NCBI GenBank assembly: GCA_003864495.1
Contig: ML133456.1
Location: 1,117,255-1,181,254 of the forward strand
Length of the DNA stretch: 64,000 bases
Source: Nemopilema nomurai
Lineage: Eukaryota > Cnidaria > Scyphozoa > Rhizostomeae > Rhizostomatidae
Direction: 5' to 3'
The notes under the pieces are model-generated. The model was not told where the DNA came from. It did not search any database and saw only the letters and a program-made list of their open reading frames with translations. Positions 1 to 11,900 of the stretch are shown here, one piece after another. The first letter of the stretch is position 1. Each line of letters starts with the position of its first letter. Made by a program: the position numbers and the translations under genes.

Positions 1-226
1 AAAGTTATACGAAAACAATTACTGGCAACATTTACGGAATACTGCTGGTTGAAACTTAATTCAGAAGCATCCCTTGAAGCAACAAAGGAAACTGAATTTA
101 CGTAATGACCGGTTGTCTTTTAACAAGCAGCTACTTTCGACAGCTGCCAGATAGGTCGGCAGATAAATAAACGAATACTTATGCTTCAAATTTGTGGAAG
201 AGATGCCTGATAAACCAACAACTCAC

Positions 227-3200
227 TGGATCATGTAAAAGTTTGTCGTTGCAAAAGATCAAGAGGCAGTTTTTCATGATCTGCAAAGAAACAGTATGCG
301 TTGTAAATACATGGCTGAACACTACTTTATATATTTATAACAAATGGTAACACATAAATTTTCTTCAAGCGGTGGACCTTGATTTAAACAAACTGACATT
401 CAAGAACAAATGCTGGGCCCTTATAGAAAATAACCTAGACCAGTCATCAATACACCTAAATGTCTGTGTGTAGAAATAGCCTTGAATAGGTGTGCCAGTT
501 TCTGCAGTTCAAAGTCTCGGCGGTGCACATCTAGACTCTGGTGCAATACCAGCTGAGGTAAATAACAATAAATGTATGGACCAACTGGGTAACCAAATTG
601 AAATGAGATTAAATGAATGCTGCACTTGTCATGTACATGGCACGACTAGGTGGTATACATTTGAGATTCGTCAAAAGATGTCGACTCTGGAACGGGCATA
701 TAAATTATTGACTCTAATCTGCATTAACGTTAATCGGCGTTCAAGCGTCATATGACTGTTCATAAGGCTGACATAAACTTACAAAGATTTCCGCTTTAAA
801 TAGCAGGAATCCCGTCAAATCAGTATAAGGACTAAGTGCTTCAGCTTTTAGTGAAGAGCTTAAGAAGAAGAAGTGTCTTTTAGAGAATATATGCACCTGC
901 TTCTTGTCACTTGATCGAAATCTCCGTAAAGCTTGCAGAGAAAGCTCAGCTGCTTCGCTGTTTTGGAGTAAATGGGGGAAATCAGCTGGGAACTAAACTC
1001 TTCATAGTCGCAATAAAAAGAATGGGAAGAAGTCTTTAACATGGCTTTGACGACCGATATCGTCGCCACTCATCACTCTATTTAAGTCTTTTATTGCAGC
1101 TTCTGTTATTATTGCAAAAAACTCCCACTTTGAAGACATGATTCGGTGTATTAGGGAAAGATGTAATCCCTCTGTAATCTAATCTCTATAGCTTGAGCAA
1201 GTAAATTACGTTTTGTCCTACCACAAAGCAACAAAATATGTAAATTTTCTGATGGACTAAAGAAGATAACATAAAATGCGATCAGAATCCTATTAATAAC
1301 CTTTATCGAAATAAGTGAGGTGTTTACCGAATCTGTTTATATCATAAGGAAGTTTATAACCAATATATCTACAGACCCTAAACATTGATTTTAAACTTGT
1401 ACATTGAATAAAATTTCAGCTTAACAAAAGGACCCAATGATAAACTCAGTGTTAAGATAACTGGTGTGGAAATATTTAGGCTTGAAGCAGGTTTTGTCAT
1501 AGAGAATACTCACATCAACTGTGATGGTGGTACTGGCTTCAATTTCTGGTCATTTTTGGTTAGATTATACAGACATGCTCTGTACAAAACACAAACAGAC
1601 TAATGAATGAAAATTTTCATGCAAATAAAATGCAGGCCAGTAAACCAATTTGAAAGAAACATTAGATCAGGGAATACTTCAAAACAGCTTCTTTCATAGA
1701 TATCATTCATTACTAAGCATAAACAAGGTACATACACAATGTCTTAAGTGGATGAACATTTAGAAAAATGGTGGCAATATACATTTTTCACAAAAAGAGA
1801 AACTTTGAAATGAATGCACCATCATTTTTCTCTTGGTCTGCTGATAGCAAATTATTGTGGGATATGAAAAAGGAATTCTGTGATGCCATTTCCTTATTAA
1901 AAAAATGGAGCATTCCCCTAATATTCAGCTAAAACATCCCACTGTGATCAGAGCACCAACTTTATTAAATGGAATGTTGAGAGGTAAGTCAAAGATAGAG
2001 TATACCTAATAGAGAATAGAAGAGTCTTCTTCTTTCACTATATAATGATTAGCTAGCAGTAGTTACGGGGCTGATTTCATACTTAGTGATAAAACGGAAA
2101 GTTAAATGATCAAACCAGCTACAATCTAGGTGAACTTACGTTGCAGCTAGTTGAAGCAGATGATCTTCAGGATGATCCCTCAAGGCCCGTAGAACCAGCT
2201 AGCAGGAAATAAAAAGTGTTGAATATTAAGTAAACATTTTCAGAAATGCAATATTACAAGGGGTGAGCAAAGAAAACTCATTGTCATCTATTGTTTTCAA
2301 ACTAAATAACTCTTAAGAGGCAGCACTAGAATTCACAAAGTACAGTTCATGCAATACAAGCAACCTTTCATATTTGACACTTAACATTTGATACATTACT
2401 TTGGCCCACATCCAACTTTTATTGTTTATACTGTAGTCATAAGTTCTCATTTCCAAGAGCAGCCATTCAAATTTAGTTATTTCAGTCATTCTTATTGACA
2501 TCAACATCAGATTTGTTAAACATTTCAATGATTTCCAAACTCAGCCTTGATTTTCAGCCTGAGTTTATTTTAAAAGGTCTTGTTTGACCATCTTATCAAA
2601 GTTTTTTTCACAACCCAACATACATTTGAATATTGTACACAGATTGTTTTCAATCATCTCTCTGGTGTTTTCACAGGAAAAATCAATCAAAGGATCAAAC
2701 TACTGATCAATCAGCTCAATAGTTCCCTGTTTATTTATGCTATACCTATCATTTGGAAGGCGTTCAATGACATGAGGTCTGAACAGTGGCAGAAGAGATG
2801 CGTGAGATCTGTTTCTGAGTTTATTGCAATTGAACTTACCAATGACCTTTAAAACACAATCATATACATAACATGAAATTAATAACAGAATTACATGCAT
2901 AGCAATTGACAGAAAAGGCAAAGACAAGGCGAATAAAGAACAGCTTTGCACAGGTTAAGTAAAAAAGGATGAAAACAATGTGTGGATAGTGAATAGGCAA
3001 TTAAGTAAATGGGCCTAAATAGTTTTGCCATGAAGAGTACTAGACTTGATAATTTAACCACAAAATTTATTACCTGTATAACTTCAGGCCTCCTTTCTGT
3101 CCATTCACTGCACAAGATAAACAAGTTTTTCAGGGCTTCCCTGATATACAATGCTCTGTTTCCATATACTTTCAGTGACAAAAGAATTTGATTTTCTAAA

Positions 3201-4662
3201 AATGTACCAGAAATAAGTAGATTCTGCAATGAAAAGAAAGATTTTAATAAGCTTCATTTGTACCTTGAAAGTTAATAACATAGATTAAAACAGATTCTGG
3301 CTTTTAATGTTTCCTTTGACTGAGAAGAGAGTATTATGGATAACAAATAGAAAATTATGACAAAAGGGCTTTCTCCAAATGATAAAAGTAATTTTTAAAC
3401 TGCAGTTACTTTGTTTGACTTATTGTCATTCTTAAAAATCCCTATATATATGCAAAAAGGCTTGAGGATTAAAAGATGAGGCTAATTATTGACTTTTCAG
3501 CAACTTCAACTCCTTTCAAAAGGTCTCCAAGAAAACTGCAACAAATACTTTTCCTGATAAGATAAGAAAAATGTTAAATTATATTACTTACTGCAAAGCT
3601 ATCAGCAACAGACGACATAACTGTGTACTCAATTTCTATTAAAGAAAGGCCAAGAAAAGTCACTTTGCTGTGTGATTTCAAAAATTTATTAATATGGCCT
3701 GTATGAAGTCCTTTTATTCCAGACAAATCAAGTGATAAGATCCTTGGAAGTAGATGCTCATCTTCTAGTTTTTCCATAAAATCAATTACAAATTTTCGGC
3801 GTTCAGCTCTGTCTTTTACTGCCTGTTGACTGTTATCTTCTGGGTCATCATCAACTGATAGGTCCATGTAGCATAAGTTTTTCAGCTCCAGCAATCCATT
3901 TAAGCCATGTTGTTGGTTGAGAACACCATGAAAATTTAGAACTGTTGGTAGACTCAGACTTTGAAGTTGTGTTCCAAAATAGGAAAACACTGATGTGTCT
4001 AAAGAAACCTGTGACTTATTATGGGGGGTAAAAACTTCCAATGCTCTCAGTGAAGGACAAAATCGCAAAAGATTTGACCATTTCTCGTGATTCAAGCTAC
4101 AATCTTCAAGTAATGTGTGGATGCAGAACACTTCTAAGTTTGGGAATCTGGAAACAAAATTAAATAAATGTCCATCATCCTGCAACCATATGGGGTAGAA
4201 GTATAATTTGAGCACTTTTAATGACTTTTCCGAGCCTCTAAATGCTTCCCACAAATCAGTTAAACTTGGGGGATTGGTATTGTTCTTGTCAAATTTTAAA
4301 ACAATTTCCTTCAAGTTATAAGTGGCAAATCCGTGAAGACTAGACCCACATAGGGAACTTCCTAGTGCAGACAAATGAAGTTTTTCCAATGGAAAGTCGC
4401 TTGCAGTTCGAAAAAGCTTCAACTTAAAATCTGAAATGCAGCCGGCACGTCCAAGATATTCAAATATTGAGCTCACAAAAGGCCCTGGTAGCTTACACAG
4501 AGCACCCAAGAACCGATACTCCTTTTCCTCATAAGACTCTTCTAGACGATTCAAAGTAGTTTTTATATACTCAAGGCATGCCAATTCCAATGAGACTGGC
4601 TCCAATGACCAACTTGAATCCATTTCATATAAAGTGCTGTACCCTTGAAAATGGAAGTTCAT
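227..4662 (-). CDS. ZYG11/ZER1-family Cullin-2 substrate receptor, 3' end beyond the window
   Basis: Exons seen, in transcript order: 4662-3592, 3223-3074, 2198-2140, 1579-1514, then 280-227. The first exon carries an N-terminal helical segment and leucine-rich repeats (LSLDLSGIKGLHTGHINKF near its end). The next gives NRALYIREALKNLF, then LVLRALRDHPEDHLLQLAA, TACLYNLTKND and IMKNCLLIFCND, which is the ARM-like repeat order of ZYG11B. Splice borders are AG/GT, and the first four exons join in phase. Exon 280-227 needs another exon between 281 and 1513 to restore phase; I could not find it. ZYG11 and ZER1 proteins are known substrate receptors of Cullin-2 ubiquitin ligases that read N-terminal glycine degrons; that role is inferred from family. 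The start may be Met at 4662 or the second Met at 4623 (MDSSWSLEP), which better matches the family N-terminus. ZYG11 versus ZER1 was not resolved. Confidence 0.85.
281..1513 (-). other. Intronic sequence of the ZYG11-like gene with one undetected exon expected
   Basis: The exon at 1514-1579 ends in phase 2, while the exon at 227-280 starts in phase 0, so a short exon coding the ARM stretch before IMKNCLL should lie here. Short open frames (for example 860-1069) do not match the family. No repeat was recognised. Confidence 0.4.
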
Positions 4663-5275
4663 TTACAACATTGTCCGTTAATTTCAGCCCATGCAAAGGA
4701 TAGCATCACCCAGTGCCATGGGCAGAAAAATGGGCCTAGGCAAAAAACAATTCTTGTTCGCTTGTATTTGTCTGTTCCAAATCTGAAAAACCTTTCTCGC
4801 AAAAGGAATAACACATAAAACAAAGCTGATTCTGTCAATAACTTAACAGCAGTCAACCAAGTATCTGCGTTCAATTATATGTCGTAAATTGAATTTTTTA
4901 TCTTTCTGCAACGCTACTATGATCCAAAATAAAAACTTAAGGAGCATCATTAACTGCGCTCCTGCCAAGCGTCTGGCGTTACGTAGACGTCCATTGTTTA
5001 TAAGGTGGAAATGGGTGTGGGGTAGTTTACACAATAGCTATCGTTAAAAGTAAAATTATTGCTCTGTTCAGCTGGCGCAAGTAGGAAAAACCTGTGAACC
5101 AGAAAAATTTGTTTTATTGCTCGTATTTTTCTATTCGAGTTCACAGACAAAATCATGGCGACAAATACATTCGCAGCATTTTTCTCGCACTGAAAGGTTG
5201 TCAAGAGCCAGGTAAAATGTTCGAAGGCTGTTTCTCTAGCTAGAAGTTTTCAGTCAAAAAGGTATTCGAGGCTCC
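4663..5275. other. Intergenic, head-to-head 5' region
   Basis: Lies between the start of the minus-strand ZYG11-like gene and a possible plus-strand small ORF. The short minus-strand open frames (4659-5204) look like chance. It may hold the ZYG11-like promoter; no specific motif was identified. Confidence 0.4.
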
Positions 5276-5539
5276 ATGAGGACTAGAAAATTGGCCCAAG
5301 CTTACTGTCTAGGCCACCATTCTAAAATTACACATTGGGCGTTTTCACAACTTTCCACGCTATGCCTTATTTTCGCTTCTCTGGCTATAACGATCTGCTC
5401 CTATTCAGAACCAAAACATACTAGTGATATCTGGGCCTTGATCCTACATTCAATAGTTTGGGACCTGCTATTGGGCACAGTAGGTTTCTTTTACATTGCC
5501 AGCAAAGGAGTCTTCTTAAATTTCAAGACCAAATTTTGA
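5276..5539 (+). CDS. Possible small two-helix membrane protein (87 aa)
   Basis: Single open frame starting MRTRKLAQAYCLGHHSK. Two hydrophobic stretches are visible: about residues 20-42 (FSQLSTLCLIFASLAITICSY) with a short basic N-terminus, and about 52-78 (IWALILHSIVWDLLLGTVGF). It ends with a basic tail, FLNFKTKF. It lies head-to-head with the ZYG11-like gene and tail-to-tail with the ABCF2 gene. I recognise no family. A chance ORF of this length is quite possible in AT-rich DNA; the two clean membrane segments after a basic start are the only support. An AATAAA on the plus strand near 5886 could serve as its poly(A) signal. Confidence 0.3.
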   Translation: MRTRKLAQAYCLGHHSKITHWAFSQLSTLCLIFASLAITICSYSEPKHTSDIWALILHSIVWDLLLGTVGFFYIASKGVFLNFKTKF

Positions 5540-5926
5540 TAAAAGGAAATTCCTGCTAATTCACACATATTGATGCAAAAAACACATATCGACCAAAAGA
5601 TCCCCTTCCACAAAAAGTAGATACCTTTCGACATGAAAGGTTTAGCAGCCATTAACAGATTTTGATTAATTTCCATGACGGGCCACTCCGCTAAAGATTG
5701 TTCCTGTAACGTTTTCACCGTGACCTCACGCTTGCGACATCTAAGCATCCAGAACATGGCAGGAACCTAACCGGCGCTAGTACCTCCCTATAGGCACTCC
5801 TTTGACACGATAATGAACAAAGCAGATAGACTATCAGGGAACACAACTTTTATGTTTTCTTTGCACAGTTCGAAAGCAAATACACAATAAATACGTATTT
5901 ACAGACATGAAATGACAATCCATTCG

Positions 5927-8900
5927 TTAGTCCTTAAAGACTTTTTTCTTCAGATCTGCTTTGTACGAAAATATATCACCTGTCCATGGCTTGACTGTCT
6001 GATTTTCGCAAATCCAAATCTCTTTTGCAACCTGTTGGAGAAATTTTGTTTCAGATGAAGGAGCTGCACTAGGATGACGGAGTGAAGAATTATGACGTCA
6101 TAACAAAAGCGCAACACCGAGGAAGCCTCGCAGCACACACCATACTTGCCTCGCGACGGTTTTTTATGATTAAAAAATATCAGGGTGGTTTGCTCCTGGT
6201 ATGCTAGAAGCATAGTTAGTAACTACTTTGGCCGAAACTAGTACTAATGCAGCTATAGCATTGACATCTTACGTAGCTGCAGCGGTTGGAAGACATAGTT
6301 GTGCTATCATGCAGTTATCTATACTTGTGCCATCATGCAAATGTCTTTGAAGCCTTCCTGGTCGCGATAGCTACTAATTCGTTATAGGTATTCAAAATAT
6401 CCTCGTATTAAACTCTAACATGTTTATCATCAGACCGGAAAACGAGTTTAAATACGTCCCATTACTTTTCATACATGCAAGGGAGCTGGTCAGAGCGTAA
6501 TGGGCAAACCATACAGCCAGGGAAAGTTGTGCTATGATGGCGTCTAGAAAGCCGGATTATCATACAGCAAGGGAAAGTAGTGCATACAGGTTGCATACAG
6601 CCAGGGAAAGTTGTGCTATGATGGCGTCTAGAAAGCCGGATTATCACCAGTTAACCATGTCTACCCTAAGGGTAAGTCTGTATGAAAGGGTAAGTCTGTA
6701 TGAAAGGGTAAGTCTGTATGAAAGGGTAAGTCTGTATGAAAGGGTAAGTCTGTATGAAAGGGTAAGTCTGTATGAAAGGGTAAGTCTGTATGAAAGGGTA
6801 AGCGCGTTGGGTAAGCATGCCAACCTGCATGATAAGCCTGAAATCGTGGCTAACTAGCACCATTCCCCCGTCGAATTCGTTGATTGCATCTGCGAGGGCA
6901 TCGATTGTCTCAATGTCCAAGTGATTTGTTGGTTCGTCGAGCAACAGCATGTGTGGACATTGAAATGCCAGCCACGCAAATATCACCCGACTTCGTTGTC
7001 CATCCGACAGGTTCCGAATGGGACAAACCTGAAAGGAAGGAAGAGACACACAGTAAGCTGCGTTCATCTCTCGTTATCAACGCAAAACAATTAATGGAAT
7101 AAAATAGAAAAAATCTGTCTGAATTTTCTGCTTCCAACTGCTCACCATGCTAACGCCTTAACAGTTATAAAGATGCATCCACTGATAACATTGTCAAATA
7201 AAAAGTACTGATAGCTGTAGCTGTGTAGGAATAAGTGCAGCTTCAAAGCTTCTTCGTCAATTTTGTGCCTGTCCCATTTCCCAGTGACAGGTCAACAGCA
7301 GAGCAACTCGGCATCTCTATAGACACCTCAAACGATGACCAAAGATTGGCTTTCCTAAGGCTCTCAAAATTTGCCTTGATAACTACGGTTGGGTTTTATG
7401 ACATTTGAGTTCCTCAAGGTTGGCTATAACATAGTTGGTGTTTTCCAAAATTCATTAACTGCTTCCCTTAAACTTTGATATCTTTTTGCAGAAATCATAA
7501 CAAAAACGGATTATTTCATATCGTCTATCACCGAATACAATCGTATTTTTCCTTTCCTTGCGATTTTTAAAACTGACGTGAGCAAAGTGTTAGCATAGCG
7601 CTTCTATTGAAACGACGAGTGCAAAACAAGCCATAACTCATAATCGGCTTATGTCTCCGGTGAAATAGACTCGAAAACTTCACATGATAGAGAGTGGTAC
7701 CGGAGTCTTTATTAAAGGAATTCTTAGGCAAAAGATCTTGCAACAAAACATTGCAGACATATCGCATGACCTCTGACGGAAAGAGTGGCAAGAGGAGCTT
7801 TTCAAAGAATCAGGAAGACAGACAATTTGCGGGCATTCCTTTAAAAACATTTACCTGTTGTTTTCCAGTTAGCCCGTAGCGTCCTAAAAACTTTCGCATT
7901 TTCTCATCATCTCTCTCTTCAGGGAAGCACTTCATTATCCACATCATTGCGGACATGTCCATATCTAAGATGTCTTGCAAATGCTGAAGGTGAATGGAAA
8001 ATGAAGTGAATAGGGTCATTCAATGAATCCTTAAACATACTGAGGTCAAGGTTATCTGAAATCTCTATCTAGAAGATACTATGGCTGAAATGTGAATAAA
8101 AGCAACGGAACACAAAGTGATAGGCGAAGACTGGCAGTTATAAGTACCAGTTGTCATGGACAAAATATTCGAAACAATCGACTACCTCTTCTTACGCAGA
8201 CAGCACGGAGTAAAAAGATAAAGCAGCTTGTTCTCCATTAAAGAAAGTTGCGGTTGTATAGCTACGTGAAGGAAATATCACACAGAGTGGCTGTGTCTTA
8301 CAGTTGTTGTGGCGAATAAGAAGTAGTAGCACGTGGGGCATACCTGGTGATACCTTCCAAATTTCAGGTGATTGTGTTTTCGTATCAGGCCATCCGTAGG
8401 AGACAAGTCGCCAATGAGCAATTTCAGCAGGGTTGATTTTCCAGCACCGTTTGGCCCCACAAGTGCCAATCTCGTGTCGAGATCCATTCCAAAATCTAAA
8501 TTTTTGTAAATGTACGGCTACAAAAGAGGAAGGAAGTAGAGATTGTTGGAAAATTGAAGAGATGCTCCAAGCAGAAGTTAGACGGGAATCCTTTTGGGCT
8601 AAATAGCTAATCAGGTGAAAAGGGGACAAACAAAATTATCAGAAAGTGCAATGCTGAGAAAAAGTTCGCAAGTTTATGCTCTGAGTCTGGCATGTGTTGT
8701 GTGTATTCAGTGTGGTGATAAGACGTTTCAACCCTTCTTCATTGTCCATAATATAAGGTCGTCCTAAACTGTACCTTTAACTGTACCTGTAACTTTACCG
8801 TTACGAAGGATTCAATGAGTTTGTCTCTAGGAATTACACGAACACTCGAGACGTTTAGAAAACAAGTAGCTGAGATAGAGCCGTTATTGGAAAAGATAAT

Positions 8901-11900
8901 CCAGACAACACAATATGTGACTCTTTACCTAACTTCTTATCATAACAATTTTTTATCATTTCGGTAATTTAATATTGAATTTGCTTCTGCCTTACCGTAA
9001 CTGATAAAGTCAAGTTCATAAAAAGCTGAAGACCTTGCATGTCATTTATCTCTACGCTAAAGTCAACAAGTGCATACGAAAACGTCAATATTTACATTAC
9101 ACATACTTTTTCCTCAATAGGTGTATTGGAGGTAGAAAATGAATCTGGTGATAAAACTACCTCGTGCAAAACATCTCCTCGATCTTGTAGCAATATATAT
9201 TTAATATATATTCATTCAAAAACTCATTCTATAAAATGTTAGACGATAAGATATAAACTCAAAGAAAACAATTTCATAAGACGTTTCGCTTTCGCTTCAT
9301 CAGTAGTACCTTCACAAAATCAGAGGAGCCTACTTATCAACATAAATTACAATAGAACAATACAAACAATAGAAACCTAAGGGGAACCTGCCTAATACAA
9401 TACATATTGTTAAATGTGTTAAAACGCTAATTGTTATGGGGAACTGGGAAATAAGAGAATAGAAAGGTAGAATAAAGAATGTGATGGAGATGCTGGTGTT
9501 GACTGTCTCAGGTTGATAAGTAGGTATCTGCTTTTGTAAAGGTATTACTGATGAAGCGAAAGCGAAACGTCTTACGAAGTTGTTTTCTTTGAGTTTATAT
9601 ATATATATACACATTTAATTTCGCAAAATGAACTCAGAACTTCCTCTTCGTAGTTCGTAATTTCATGGTAATTTATTGCGTACTCGTACCTTGTCGGGAC
9701 CATAGCGAAAGCTCACATGCTGAACCTGTAACACAGGTGGGGGCAGTTTGCCGCAGTCGGGAAAGTAAAACGATATCCCCTGAAAGAAAGCAGACACGAT
9801 TATAAAGGCGAGTAAACAACCGTTCTAGAGAAGGCCTCTTCATGTTCATTAGACCAATTTTAAATAGTTTCTTTCACTTGGTATAAACAAGACCTCTCAC
9901 AACCCAAACACAAAAGAAAATAATGTCCATCTTTTCTCGTGATGTCTTTACAAGTCAATGCAAAGAGGAGTGAAAATTGATTTTGAATTCCGATCCTACC
10001 TTGTTTTCAACGCCTTTCAAAGACTAGCACAAAACTAGCAGCTCTCGCTCTAGACAGTCTACCAAAAAAGCAGCAACTCGGATACTATTCGCGAAAGCAG
10101 TGGCCTCTTCTAGTACGTGAACAGCTAAATGATCTACCAAGCACCCCCCCCCTCCCCCATTTCCCTTCAATATCAACTTACCCTGTCTGCTACAACTTTC
10201 TCCGTCAGTCCATTCTCGACCATCCGGTTTAAAGTCTTCTCTTTACTCTGTGCCTGTCTGGCAAGTTTAGCACTACCGTGTCCAAACCTTGCAATGTAAT
10301 CCTGCAATAAACATTGCCGGTTAAAACATTAATACATTGATCCTTCTCGTATCAATCAGCAATGAATAAAAACGATTCTGATTAGAAGGGGAACAAAAGA
10401 AGCCAATAGCTTAACTTCGACACAAAACAGTTGAGACAGTTTGATACCTCCAAGGAACCAACATAGCAAAGTGACACGAAAACGATCAGACAGATTGCCA
10501 AGACAAAAAAGTTGCAGAGCTTTAGAATACACCTTAACGATACTAAGCAAAGGTTTGCGATATGAAAACAATGTTTTTGCCTTGAAGACCGTACAGAATC
10601 AGCTACGACATGGCACGCAATAGCCAATATGAATAATGCAATACAATACAATTCAATATAATACACATAATTGCAATACAATACAATTCAACACAGTACA
10701 CTACAGTATACTGTCCTGAAGTAAGACATCAAATACAATAGAGTAAAAGAGTGCAATACAGAAAAATTGAAGACAAAACAAGGCAACACAACATTCTTAA
10801 ATGACACAAAAAGCTAGGTAGCGAATGAGGTAAGTATGAGAACATTAAACTTACTTTCATATGAGCAATTTCATCTTGCTGCTTCTTATACTGTTTCATC
10901 TGGTGCTCTTCCATTTCTCCTTTTGTTTTCACAAATGTATCATAATTACCCTAGAAATCCAGAGTCATGCATAAGAAGTTTCAACTCTACCCACCAGAAG
11001 TTCTACGAAGGTCTTCAGTAATTTTCTAATTCAGTTACTGTGTCTTTAAAATGAGAAAAGTGCAAGTCATTATCGGAAGAAAGAATATTAGAGAGAAATA
11101 CATGAAAGCACCATATCACTTTAAAAACAGCTGCCTTCTGGCAGAAAACGGGGAATAAAACTTGGCAAACAAAATCTAGCATTTGACCAACGAATCTAGT
11201 AAGAGGCTAAGCAATCATAGCTGCGATACCTACCCCATAATACACCAACGACGATTTTGTGAAGTGTATAATGTTAGTACACACTCCATTTAGAAAATCC
11301 TGTGAATGTGATACGAGAATCAGGCTTCTTTTGTATGTTTTGAGTTCCTCCTCTAGCCACACGCAAGCGTCCAAATCTAAATGGTTTGTTGGTTCATCCA
11401 GCAACAATATTGACGGCCTGACAAAGAGAGCTTTCGCTAAAGCGATGCGCATTCGCCATCCTCCAGAAAAGTCTCTGGTTTTCTTGATCTGCATGCCGGG
11501 TGTGAACCCGAGGCCGTGCAAGATTCTGGCGGCAGTCACTTCTGCACAGCTGCTGTCGAGTTCTTCAAGGCGCTCGTAGACCTCCAGCAGCCTACGGGGT
11601 AGAAAACATTGAGTGACGTCACATTCGGCTGGCAGTGATCATCAGGCTATTCACATTAGTTTTGGAGTAGAAGGCCTATTATTCATGGCCTCCTCTCTGC
11701 AACGAAGCTCACTATGTTCTGATTAGAGAGGTATTCTACTCGTCCTACTTGCTCTTTATAACGAAAACTGATAGGAAGAGGGCTCGAAGGGGTTGACATA
11801 TATACTTCTTTTTCATTTATTGCTTCTTTGAAAAATCGCTTACGATTGAAAAATCACCTCAAAATAGAAGAGGTATTTAATCTCTGGCCAAAACACAGCT

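Larger units (their letters stand above)
9252..9599. repeat. Inverted-repeat element with 64-bp arms carrying a hammerhead-like core
   Basis: Arms at 9252-9315 and 9536-9599 are near-identical reverse complements (a few mismatches), with about 220 bp between. Each contains CTGATGAAGCGAAAGCGAAA, on the minus strand in the left arm and on the plus strand in the right. It sits in ABCF2 intron 6. It resembles a MITE or a pair of inverted Penelope-like terminal repeats. No target duplication was recognised. Confidence 0.75.

Noticed and set aside
2313..2951. Open frames between ZYG11-like exons, including KFNCNKLRNRSHASLLPL
   Set aside because: Exons 3223-3074 and 2198-2140 join directly in phase and reproduce the family sequence; the intervening frames do not resemble ARM repeats.
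6670..6802. Possible CRISPR array
   Set aside because: Units are contiguous with no spacers, and the context is a eukaryotic intron.
6534..7067. Repeat-containing ORFs (VSLYER and YPFIQT peptides) extending ABCF2 exon 9
   Set aside because: They arise from the 18-bp minisatellite. The true protein leaves the exon at 6825 and resumes at 6031 with [11 protein letters not shown], matching the ABCF2 C-terminus.
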